Below the pieces are notes generated by a model, which did not search any database, was not told the origin of the DNA, and was given only the letters and a program-made list of their open reading frames with translations. Shown here one piece after another: positions 19,467 through 27,231 of a stretch of 64,000 bases of DNA; positions within the stretch are counted from its first letter, which is position 1; every line of letters starts with the position of its first letter. The stretch covers positions 310,001 through 374,000 of the forward strand of contig CAYGSD010000002.1 of assembly GCA_964352625.1 (NCBI GenBank), written 5' to 3'. The translations under genes were made by a program, and so were the position numbers. This stretch comes from JAAEPI01 sp964352625 (lineage in GTDB: Bacteria > Bacteroidota > Bacteroidia > Cytophagales > Cyclobacteriaceae).

Positions 19467-21390
19467 ACGGATATTGATTTCCATTTTGATTTGGCTTTAT
19501 GCCAGTTTCAGCCTTTCTGGTCAGAAGTATGATATTGAGCAATTAGCCATTAAGTATCCCAGTGAGGTCGCAATTTTTGGCAAGAAATCACAGGAAATAT
19601 TTATTACTCAAAATAACGGGCTAATAAGTATAACCACGAATTATCATCAGGAAATGGTCTATCTGAAAGAGAATGCTGGAGCTTACTCAGATGGATCTAT
19701 TTTAAGTTCAAGCTTCATGAAGCCAAGAGATATCCAAGCATATACTTTGGTTCCCAACAAGAATAAGTACAAAAAAGTACCAGTCACAAAGTTCACAGAA
19801 AGCTTTGACTCAAATTCAAGTTCCTTCTATGATGACAGAAAGTATATTAAATATACTTTTCCGAGTATCCAAAAAGGAGCCATTACTGTGGAGACTTTCG
19901 AAGAGGACATTTCAGACCCGCTTCATGTTGGTATTTTATATATGAGTAGCTATTTGCCAGTGTTGGAATCAAACTTAAAGGTATCGGTAGACGCCTCAAT
20001 TGACCTTGGCTTTACTTTTTTTAATGGATTTGATTCAACTAGATTAACAAAATCAGTTTCAAAATCAGGTGTAGTTTATGAGATTAAGTTAAAAGACATT
20101 GTAGCCAACGAATATGATGATCAGGCCCCATCTTCTAATTACTACGTTCCTCATTTGGGCATTAGAATTAAAGGATATTCTTCAGACAAGAGCAGTTATG
20201 TGACGTTGCAAAACACATACAAGGATTTGCATAGACGGTATAGATCTTACATTCAAGACTTGGAGGAGGATGAGACCACTGAGCTTCGCGGAATTGTTGA
20301 TCAATTGGTTTCAAACACTGATGGCAAACATGAGAGAGCAAAAAAAATATTCTATTGGGTTCAAGATCACATCAAATACATCGCAATCGAAAATGGTATG
20401 AGAGGTTTCATTCCAAACAAAGCATCAATGGTGTGTAAAAATCGATATGGTGACTGTAAGGATATGTCTAGTATTTTGAAATCGATGCTAGAGATAGCTG
20501 ATGTTCCGGCCTATTTGACTTGGGTGGGCACAAAGGACATTTCGTATTCCTATGTAAAGTACCCTAGTATTTTCACAGATAATCACATGATTGTGGCTAG
20601 CCATATTGATGATGAGTGGATATTTATGGACGCCACGGGGCAGTATCATGAATTGGGACTGGCCACAAGTATGATTGAGGGAAAGCAAGCCATGATTTCT
20701 ATATCAGAGGATAGTGTTCTTTTGAGACAAATCCCAATCACAACTCCCTCTTCTAATTTAATATCTGATCACGTGGAAGTTGAGCTAAATCAGAACACCT
20801 TGAGGGGAAGTGGAACAATGCATTTGTTTGGTCAAAACAAAGCTTATAACTCGCATTATTTACTCAACTCTGATGAAAGAGATACTGAAGATTTTGTAAG
20901 TGGGCTTATCGAAAGAGGTAGTAATAAATTTAAGCTATTAACCCATGACATAGCGAATTTAAAAGATAGAAATTCCCCTTTGCAGATAGATTACACATTT
21001 GAGATTCCAGACTATGTACAGTCGATTGGAAATTACATTTACATCAATTTAAATCTGGAGAGATCTCTGGTTGAATCGGTAATAGACAAGAAAAGGAAAT
21101 TACCAATTGAATTGGAATACCAGTATTCAATAGAAGATAGGATTGAACTTACTATCCCGGATGGCTATGAGGTTTCATTTATGCCAGAGAGTGTAAGCCA
21201 CGATAATGACGTTCTTGCATTTAATATTGAATATGAAACCAAGCTAAATAAGGTCATCAGGACTCGGAAGATACTTTCTAATTCCATCCTTTTACGTCCA
21301 TCTGAATTTGAACCTTGGAATGAATCTATTGAACTCTTGACAAAGGCCTATCAGGAGACATTGATTCTTTCTCGAAACACGAAAGAATAA
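19444..21390 (+). CDS. Secreted DUF3857/transglutaminase-like protein, catalytic triad intact
   Basis: A 648-aa protein with an N-terminal signal sequence (MIFHFQIKRILISILIWLY). The DUF3857 beta-domain spans about 50-220, then a helical spacer, and the transglutaminase core lies at about 285-410. The expected Cys-His-Asp triad is C338 (NRYGDCKD), H381 (DNHMIV) and D396 (FMDATG). A C-terminal beta-rich domain follows (about 440-640). Family knowledge: the fold supports amide-bond chemistry (protease, cross-linking or amidase) and the substrate of this family is unknown. The gene overlaps the MORN gene by 23 bp and ends 2 bp before the paralogue. Confidence 0.88.
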   Translation: MIFHFQIKRILISILIWLYASFSLSGQKYDIEQLAIKYPSEVAIFGKKSQEIFITQNNGLISITTNYHQEMVYLKENAGAYSDGSILSSSFMKPRDIQAYTLVPNKNKYKKVPVTKFTESFDSNSSSFYDDRKYIKYTFPSIQKGAITVETFEEDISDPLHVGILYMSSYLPVLESNLKVSVDASIDLGFTFFNGFDSTRLTKSVSKSGVVYEIKLKDIVANEYDDQAPSSNYYVPHLGIRIKGYSSDKSSYVTLQNTYKDLHRRYRSYIQDLEEDETTELRGIVDQLVSNTDGKHERAKKIFYWVQDHIKYIAIENGMRGFIPNKASMVCKNRYGDCKDMSSILKSMLEIADVPAYLTWVGTKDISYSYVKYPSIFTDNHMIVASHIDDEWIFMDATGQYHELGLATSMIEGKQAMISISEDSVLLRQIPITTPSSNLISDHVEVELNQNTLRGSGTMHLFGQNKAYNSHYLLNSDERDTEDFVSGLIERGSNKFKLLTHDIANLKDRNSPLQIDYTFEIPDYVQSIGNYIYINLNLERSLVESVIDKKRKLPIELEYQYSIEDRIELTIPDGYEVSFMPESVSHDNDVLAFNIEYETKLNKVIRTRKILSNSILLRPSEFEPWNESIELLTKAYQETLILSRNTKE

Positions 21391-21392
21391 AT

Positions 21393-23345
21393 ATGAAGAA
21401 GTTACTTTTTTTCGACTTTGCTTTATTATTCTTCTTTGCAGAAGCTCAATTAACATTTGACTGGATCGAGGATCGTGAAATGATCGATTCTGTGAAATAC
21501 GATTCTTCAAACCAGCTGATCCGTGTGCTCAATAAAGTTGAGTATGTGTTTTATTATGATTCTAATGCCCAACTCAAATTAACTGAACAACGACATATTA
21601 TTACACGAGCGAATAATTCAGAAGCTGTAACTCAAAGTAATAAAATTTACATCCCAATATCTGATCCTAGTGCATTAATTGAACTCAAGGCCAGATCTTT
21701 GAATCCTGATGGATCAATAATAGATTTTAATCAAGCGAATCTTAAAGAACTTGAAAATTCGGACGGCACAAATTATTTGATCTTCGCCATGGAGGGTGTT
21801 GTAGAAGGCAGTGAAATCGAATACATGTATAAAGTAGAGAAGCCAGTAAATTATTTTAGAAGAGAATTTCTTCAATTTTCGTTTCCTGTGGTCTCTTCTG
21901 TTTTTAGTGTCATTACTCCAGAAAATTTGCAATTTGATTTCAAAGCTTACAATAGCAGTGACCCTGTAATTGAGGTTGAGAATGAATCACCGGAGCATGA
22001 ATATATCATGGTGAAAAATAATGTGCCTCCTCTAAGAGAAGAAGAGTTCTCATCATACGCAAATGATCGATTGAGAATAGAATACAAATTGGCATATAAT
22101 TCCTATAAAGGTAAACAGCGGTTATTTACTTGGGGAGATGCTGCTAGGCGGATTTTTGACATGGTTGGCCCTCTTTCCAAAAAAGAAGAAAAAGAGTTAA
22201 GCAAATTTTTCAAAGATGCTGGTGTAAGCAATGATTTGTCAGCATCGGAGAAGCTGATATTACTCGAACATTATATTAAGAGAAACATTTCTTATGAGGA
22301 ATACGCGGGTGCGGAGTCAAAGGATTTAACCTTTTTAAGGACTAATAAATATTCCAATAGGTACGGTTTTGTTAAACTCTTTTTCTACCTCTCACGATCC
22401 CTTGGTTTAAACCCTGAGATAGTCATTACATCCGATCGAAACGAAATTCCTTTCGATAAAGAATTTGATTCATGGAATTACCTCAACGAGTTTCTTATTT
22501 ACTTCCCTAGCCTCCAAATGTATATGGCTCCTTATCAATCGGATTTTAGGCTTGGAAGAATCCCTCAAGAACTCAGCGAATCGAATGGACTCTTCATAGT
22601 CCCAGTTAGCATACAGGAGTCTTTGGTTGGTACTCCAGATTTACGATTTATTTCCTCGGATCCGGCCAAGGATAGTTTTGATATGCTGGAGATTGAGGGA
22701 CATTTCTCAGAGGATTTAGACAAAATTGAGGTAGACGTAATTAGAAAATTTGGAGGACATAATTCATATTGGATGAAGGATATAATGCCCTATTTAGAGG
22801 CCGATAGAAAATATGAAATGATGTCTGATTGGATATCAAGTATGTCAGAAGATGCGGCGATTGATACTGTCATTGCGGTTAAGGAAAATTTCAATGCTAA
22901 TGAATGGGATGACCCTTTTGAGGTTAGAGCAAGTTTTACATCCAAATCATATTTCCAACGAGCTGGTAATGACCTTCTCGTTAGAATAGGAGAGTTCATA
23001 GGACCTCAAACTGAACTTTACCAAGAAGTTAAAAGGGAGGGGCAAGTTGTCAATAGATATAATCGGGGCTATGACAGATCTATAAAATTTAGAATTCCGG
23101 AAGGTTATGAGATACAGAATCCAGAGGATATACGCCTAAATTTTTCAGTGGACGGGGATGGTGATTCTCCTGTCTATGTGTTTAAGTCTGATTATACATT
23201 GAATGGAAACATAATTACAATTCAAATAGAAGAGTTTTATGATCAAATCTTTTTTCCAGTTGAACGCTTTGAAGAATTTAGGAAAGTAATTAATGCAGCG
23301 GCGGACTGGAATAAAGTAACATTGGTATTAAGGAAAATCAATTAG
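21393..23345 (+). CDS. Secreted DUF3857-type protein with a dead transglutaminase core
   Basis: A 650-aa protein with a signal peptide (MKKLLFFDFALLFFFAEAQ). It has the same domain order and length as the preceding protein. In the core segment NRYGFVKLFFYL, the catalytic Cys is V327, the His is replaced by E366 (YLNEFLIYF), and the Asp by A379 (MYMAPYQ). All three positions were aligned by eye using the flanking NRYG and LNE anchors. It is therefore probably a pseudoenzyme acting as a binding partner or regulator of its neighbour. It ends 26 bp before the intact PLP-enzyme gene. Low similarity elsewhere suggests an old duplication. Confidence 0.85.
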   Translation: MKKLLFFDFALLFFFAEAQLTFDWIEDREMIDSVKYDSSNQLIRVLNKVEYVFYYDSNAQLKLTEQRHIITRANNSEAVTQSNKIYIPISDPSALIELKARSLNPDGSIIDFNQANLKELENSDGTNYLIFAMEGVVEGSEIEYMYKVEKPVNYFRREFLQFSFPVVSSVFSVITPENLQFDFKAYNSSDPVIEVENESPEHEYIMVKNNVPPLREEEFSSYANDRLRIEYKLAYNSYKGKQRLFTWGDAARRIFDMVGPLSKKEEKELSKFFKDAGVSNDLSASEKLILLEHYIKRNISYEEYAGAESKDLTFLRTNKYSNRYGFVKLFFYLSRSLGLNPEIVITSDRNEIPFDKEFDSWNYLNEFLIYFPSLQMYMAPYQSDFRLGRIPQELSESNGLFIVPVSIQESLVGTPDLRFISSDPAKDSFDMLEIEGHFSEDLDKIEVDVIRKFGGHNSYWMKDIMPYLEADRKYEMMSDWISSMSEDAAIDTVIAVKENFNANEWDDPFEVRASFTSKSYFQRAGNDLLVRIGEFIGPQTELYQEVKREGQVVNRYNRGYDRSIKFRIPEGYEIQNPEDIRLNFSVDGDGDSPVYVFKSDYTLNGNIITIQIEEFYDQIFFPVERFEEFRKVINAAADWNKVTLVLRKIN

Positions 23346-23371
23346 GGAACAAACTTGTTTCAGAACGGTAT

Positions 23372-23512
23372 ATGCCAAGATTCGAAACCAAAGCGATCAA
23401 GAGCGTACTCGACAAAGTGGAAGTAGCCCAACCCGTCTCCACGCCACTTTATCTATCCTCGACGTATCACAGAAATGCAGATGGCACCTACGATGGTGGG
23501 TTTGCTTACGGA
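23372..23512 (+). repeat. Right 141-bp direct repeat (5' end of the intact PLP-enzyme gene)
   Basis: Matches 15967-16107 with 4 substitutions. This copy continues into a full-length enzyme gene. Its upstream 26 bp show no resemblance to the VOC/gene junction at 15951-15966. Confidence 0.92.
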
Positions 23513-24502
23513 AGAGCAGATAACCCTAATCGTAAAGTTTTAGAGGAAAGCATTGCTATGCTTGAAGGGGGAAAGGTCGGAGTAGCATTTGGATCCGGTA
23601 TGGCGGCCATTGCGGCGATTTTTCAGAGTCTAAAGCCGGGACAAAATGTATTGATTCCTGATGATGTCTATTTTGCCGTGCGAGTGCTTTTCGAAAAAGT
23701 ACTGAGTGATTGGGGCTTGGAAGGAAGGATAGTCGATATGAGCAATCTTGCGGCTGTCAGAAATGCCATTGATGAAAGCACAGCCCTGGTGTACTTAGAG
23801 TCTCCGTCAAACCCTCAGCTAAAAATTTCGGATATAAAGACCATTGCAGAAATCTGCAAGGAGAGCGGAGTTTTGTGTGCGGTGGATAATACCTGGCCAA
23901 CGCCTGTTTTAATGCGTCCATTGGAGTTGGGGGCGGATGTGGTTGTTCACTCTACTTCCAAATATTTCGGTGGACACAGTGATCTGATCGGAGGAGCGGT
24001 TGTGATCAAAGAGGAGGGAGAGTTGTCCGATAAAATAAAGAACATCCAGCAACTTGTTGGAGGCGTACCATCTCCATTTGATTGTTGGTTGACTTGCCGA
24101 GGCATTCAAACCTTGAGTTTGCGCGTGAAGGCTCAAAGCAACTCTGCAATGAAAATCGCAAAAGCACTTGAAGCTCACCCAAGGATTGAAAAAGTTCTCT
24201 ATCCGGGGTTGGAGAGCCATCCTGGTTATGAAATTGCCAAAAGTCAAATGCTTGATGGCTTTGGAGGTATGCTCTCAATTTTGGTAAAAACTGATTCAAA
24301 GGGAACCGTAAAAATTGGCCATGATTTGAAATTGTTCACGTCCGCTTCTAGTCTTGGGGGGGTAGAAAGTCTTGTGGAGCACAGAAAGTCCGTAGAAGGG
24401 GAGTCCAGTCCGACTCCCGATAACTTGCTAAGGCTGTCGATTGGTCTGGAGCATCCTGATGATTTGCTTGAAGATTTGAATTCTTCTTTGAACAAATTTT
24501 GA
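23372..24502 (+). CDS. Cys/Met metabolism PLP-dependent enzyme (cystathionine gamma-lyase/synthase family)
   Basis: A 376-aa fold-type I PLP enzyme. It shows AYGRADNPNRKVLEE near residue 45, the phosphate-binding GSGMAAI (74-80), D172 in VDNTWPTP (pyridine-nitrogen ligand), the Schiff-base lysine K197 (STSKYFGGHSD), and the C-terminal SLGGVESL and RLSIGLEHPDDL. Family members carry out trans-sulfuration (gamma-synthase, gamma-lyase or beta-lyase), and the exact reaction cannot be fixed from sequence. Cystathionine beta-synthase lies at 27232-28623, so a lyase making cysteine is plausible. The 5' 141 bp are duplicated upstream, meaning this gene now depends on a promoter inside or before the inserted module. 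Confidence 0.92.
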   Translation: MPRFETKAIKSVLDKVEVAQPVSTPLYLSSTYHRNADGTYDGGFAYGRADNPNRKVLEESIAMLEGGKVGVAFGSGMAAIAAIFQSLKPGQNVLIPDDVYFAVRVLFEKVLSDWGLEGRIVDMSNLAAVRNAIDESTALVYLESPSNPQLKISDIKTIAEICKESGVLCAVDNTWPTPVLMRPLELGADVVVHSTSKYFGGHSDLIGGAVVIKEEGELSDKIKNIQQLVGGVPSPFDCWLTCRGIQTLSLRVKAQSNSAMKIAKALEAHPRIEKVLYPGLESHPGYEIAKSQMLDGFGGMLSILVKTDSKGTVKIGHDLKLFTSASSLGGVESLVEHRKSVEGESSPTPDNLLRLSIGLEHPDDLLEDLNSSLNKF

Positions 24503-24509
24503 GCATAAA

Positions 24510-24540
24510 AAAACCTGCTGGATCGGCAGGTTTTCTTTTC
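24510..24540. terminator. Intrinsic terminator after the PLP-enzyme gene
   Basis: Nine-bp stem AAAACCTGC / GCAGGTTTT (24510-24518 with 24526-24534), a 7-nt loop, and a T-rich tail on the plus strand. A-rich sequence on the other side lets it also serve the convergent gene at 24557. Confidence 0.85.
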
Positions 24541-24556
24541 AATTTTATTAAAAATC

Positions 24557-25069
24557 TTAGTTCAAGCTGTTGAAAAATATGGGAAACTTGTTTTTGTGTT
24601 TTCCAAATCTTTCGGGATCACTCCAATAAGCACCTACAACGTTCCAGTTTCCACCAGCTCCTTCTGCAGTGGAGATGATCACATTGTTTTGCTTTCCATT
24701 GGTTACCATTTTGCCAATTTTCGACATCACTTTTAAGGCTCCATACGTCTCCGTATAGCTTTTGGTGACATCAATGTTATTCGTGGAGATCATACCTTCC
24801 ATTCTGTCTCCTGCAGATCTCTCCGTATTGTAGAACCACATGGTGAGCCACATTTGCCTTGCAGGATTCGATGAAATGAATTGGATGGTTCCGTTATCCA
24901 ATGTCTTCTCCTCAGTAGACCAGCCCTTTGGAATCCAGATTGATCTGCCCGAATTCAAATACACTTTTTGCCAATTCTCAGGATTTGGCGGGGTTTGGTT
25001 CTGTCCAAAACCCGAATAGGCAACCAACAGAAAGGCGGCCATAAAAAAAGTAGTTAACGATTTTTTCAT
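24557..25069 (-). CDS. Secreted protein of unknown function
   Basis: A 170-aa protein with a signal peptide (cleavage near SGFGQ). The mature part is beta-rich, with several Trp and Gly residues (SIWIPKGWSTEE, RQMWLTMWFYNTERSAGDRM, GAGGNWNVVGAYW). No family recognised. The size and repeated strands resemble small periplasmic or outer-surface lipid-binding or PsbP-like folds, but that is only an impression. It has its own upstream region and converges on the shared terminator at 24510-24540. Confidence 0.75.
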   Translation of the reverse strand: MKKSLTTFFMAAFLLVAYSGFGQNQTPPNPENWQKVYLNSGRSIWIPKGWSTEEKTLDNGTIQFISSNPARQMWLTMWFYNTERSAGDRMEGMISTNNIDVTKSYTETYGALKVMSKIGKMVTNGKQNNVIISTAEGAGGNWNVVGAYWSDPERFGKHKNKFPIFFNSLN

Positions 25070-25164
25070 TTGTAATTGATTTAGTCCAACGATGAAATTT
25101 AAAATTAGGAATCTCTTCCGTCAGAGGCAAATAGAATGCCAGTTCGATTTCATCAAAATGTCAA

Positions 25165-25518
25165 TTAGTGGGCAAACTCACAGATTTTGCACCATTTCTT
25201 TTTTCCCTGTTTCCTTTTTTTTGGTGGTCGTTTGTGTCCAAAGTACAACGGATCCGAATTTTCGGGCTTCTCGGCTAGCCTAGCTTCCTGACGTTTTTTT
25301 TTCGCCACGGCTTTCATTCTTTGTTCGAAAGCAGCTGACTCTTCCGTAGGTTTTTTAGAATTTTCTTTCTTAAAAAGACCAAGGAAACTAAACTTGGCTT
25401 TTTTCTTGGAAGCTTGATAAACAGGCGGAGGGGCCGCTGCGCCGGCACTTCGCGTAGATTGGGCATGCAGAGCACCAGCAAAAATCAATAAGAGAGAAAC
25501 AGTTAGGAATTTCTTCAT
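25165..25518 (-). CDS. Small secreted lysine-rich protein with Cys motif at the C-terminus
   Basis: A 117-aa protein with a clear signal peptide (FAGALHAQ). The mature chain is very basic (KKKAKFSFLGLFKKENSKK, VAKKKRQEARL). It ends in a compact conserved-looking block: YFGHKRPPKKRK, then KKKWCKICEFAH with two cysteines in CxxC and a terminal His. I recall similar short Bacteroidota proteins sharing a GHKxPPKKR block and a Cys-x-x-Cys-x4-His end, with no assigned function. The block could bind a metal or an anionic surface polymer (inference). It is a single gene. Confidence 0.7.
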   Translation of the reverse strand: MKKFLTVSLLLIFAGALHAQSTRSAGAAAPPPVYQASKKKAKFSFLGLFKKENSKKPTEESAAFEQRMKAVAKKKRQEARLAEKPENSDPLYFGHKRPPKKRKQGKKKWCKICEFAH

Positions 25519-25631
25519 ACGAACGACTTCAGGTCATTGAACGTTGAAATGATTCAATATTGCCTGAATCCTGTAAGAGGTTAACAAATATTAAGCTTCG
25601 AAATTAATTAAATGATCAATCTTTGTAGGCA

Positions 25632-26216
25632 ATGAAGTTACGATTGGCATATATAGTTGTCTTTTTTACCAGTCTTGCGGTCAGTGCGAACGCCCAAATC
25701 ATGAAGACCGAACTCAACAAAATGGTAGATGTTGGGGAGGAGATGATGCTCGGTGGTTCCTATGATTCTGCCGACTATCAATTCACAGTTGTTCTGAAGA
25801 ACATGAAGCCTTTGCCTTCAAAAATGGCTTATTTATATGGGCGAAATTCATATCATCTTGGTCAGCATAAGCGAGCCATAAATTGGCTGAATAAATACAT
25901 TCAACTAAAAGGTGCAAGGGGAATTTACTATGAAGAGACGGTAGAGTATTTGGGCCTGGCAGAGCAGGCTTTCATTGATCAGAGAAAGGCAGATGCGTTA
26001 GCAGCGGGTGAGGAGTTGGCCGCCAATGATTTTGATTGTAGTGGGTTGGATAAAATGCTATGCCCGGTTTGCAGCGGTACGGGAGTGATTTTGATAGACG
26101 GAAAATTTGAAAAACTGTACAAGACCTGTCCTTATTCTTTGGGTGATGGATTCTTGTCCTGCGAAGAGTATAATCTATTTATGAAAGGGCAACTTGAGCC
26201 TAAATTGACAGACTAG
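25632..26216 (+). CDS. Secreted TPR-like protein with a C-terminal zinc-finger-like motif
   Basis: A 194-aa protein with a signal peptide (SANAQ). Helical pairs resembling TPRs span about 30-125. The C-terminal part has C144-P-V-C147-S-G-T-G, like one half of a DnaJ-type CxxCxGxG finger, then C166 and C177, with C136 just before. Four or five clustered cysteines suggest metal binding or disulfides in an exported protein. The stop at 26216 abuts the end of the convergent prenyl synthase gene. Function unknown. Confidence 0.75.
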   Translation: MKLRLAYIVVFFTSLAVSANAQIMKTELNKMVDVGEEMMLGGSYDSADYQFTVVLKNMKPLPSKMAYLYGRNSYHLGQHKRAINWLNKYIQLKGARGIYYEETVEYLGLAEQAFIDQRKADALAAGEELAANDFDCSGLDKMLCPVCSGTGVILIDGKFEKLYKTCPYSLGDGFLSCEEYNLFMKGQLEPKLTD

Positions 26217-27191
26217 TTATTTGGTCCGACTGATGGTGTATTGGACAAGGTCCAGTAGAGATTTCTTGTATTTAGAATCTGGAAAATCATTCAAGATTTC
26301 GATTGCTTTCTGATGGTAATTATTCATCACATTCACGGCGTAATCAATACCGCCTGAATTCTTCACGAAAGTGATTACCTCCTGAACGGATTTGTTACTT
26401 TTTTCACTTCTTTTTACGAGTTTTTTTATTCGTCTTTTTTCAGATGAATTAGCCTGGGATAATGCGTAAATGAGCGGTAAAGTCATCTTCTTTTCTTTGA
26501 TGTCTATACCTGTAGGTTTCCCAATTTCATCGGCACCATAATCGAAGAGGTCATCTTTGATTTGAAAGGCCATACCAACGGCCTCTCCGAATTGACCCAT
26601 TTTGTTGATTTCTTGTTCATCAGCACCTACTGAGGCCGCACCCACCCTACAACAGGAAATGATTAGACTGGCAGTTTTTTGTCTGATCACTTCGTAATAT
26701 ACCTGCTCATCAATGTCTAGTTTGCGGGCCTTTTCCATTTGTAAAAGCTCACCTTCACTCATTTGCTTGACTGCTTCTGAAACAATTTTTAGTAGATGAT
26801 AGTCTCCGTTATCTATGGACAATAGTAAACCACGAGATAAAAGAAAGTCCCCAACAAGTACCGCAATTTTGTTTTTCCAAAGTGCATTGATTGAGAAAAA
26901 ACCCCTTCGGTAATGTGCATCATCCACAACGTCATCATGAACTAGAGTTGCCGTATGCAGTAGCTCAATTAAAGCTGCTCCCCGATGTGTTGCTTCTTGG
27001 ATTTGTCCGACACATCCAGCACTCAGAAATACGAAAAGCGGTCGCATTTGCTTTCCCTTCCTGCGCACAATGTACCGAGTGATTTTATCAAGTAGCATCA
27101 CATTGCTCTTCATGGAGTGAAGAAATTTCTTTTCGAATTCCTCCATCTCCAATGAGACCGGCTCTTGAATGCTGTTGATCTTTTTAGGCAT
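26217..27191 (-). CDS. Trans-isoprenyl (polyprenyl) diphosphate synthase
   Basis: A 324-aa protein of the all-trans prenyltransferase family. The first Asp-rich motif is DDVVDD (86-91, after LVH), the second is DDLFD (213-217, FQIKDDLFDYGADEIGKP), and the KGKQMRP region binds IPP. These enzymes extend farnesyl or geranylgeranyl diphosphate with IPP. In Bacteroidota the product is normally the menaquinone side chain, so an octaprenyl- or heptaprenyl-type enzyme is likely, but chain length cannot be set from the sequence. It is the gene after cystathionine beta-synthase on the same strand, 40 bp downstream. Confidence 0.92.
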   Translation of the reverse strand: MPKKINSIQEPVSLEMEEFEKKFLHSMKSNVMLLDKITRYIVRRKGKQMRPLFVFLSAGCVGQIQEATHRGAALIELLHTATLVHDDVVDDAHYRRGFFSINALWKNKIAVLVGDFLLSRGLLLSIDNGDYHLLKIVSEAVKQMSEGELLQMEKARKLDIDEQVYYEVIRQKTASLIISCCRVGAASVGADEQEINKMGQFGEAVGMAFQIKDDLFDYGADEIGKPTGIDIKEKKMTLPLIYALSQANSSEKRRIKKLVKRSEKSNKSVQEVITFVKNSGGIDYAVNVMNNYHQKAIEILNDFPDSKYKKSLLDLVQYTISRTK

Positions 27192-27231
27192 TGAAGCTAC
27201 AATGATAAAACAATGTCAAAGTCCTTTCGAA

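Larger units (their letters stand above)
16114..23371 (+). other. Inserted 7.26-kb three-gene module splitting the VOC/PLP-enzyme operon
   Basis: This is the segment between the truncated and the intact copy of the PLP-enzyme 5' end. It holds a TPR-MORN gene and two DUF3857/transglutaminase-type genes, all on the plus strand, plus a possible promoter near the left junction. By eye the genes look AT-richer than dnaE, although only single lines were counted. No integrase, transposase or inverted terminal repeats were found. The architecture (truncated copy left, restored copy right) is what a Campbell-type integration through a shared gene fragment would produce. That mechanism is inference. 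Confidence 0.75.

Noticed and set aside
16114..23371. Transposon or integrative element with its own recombinase
   Set aside because: No transposase, integrase or terminal inverted repeats were found in or beside the segment. The flanking duplication is far longer than a transposon target duplication.
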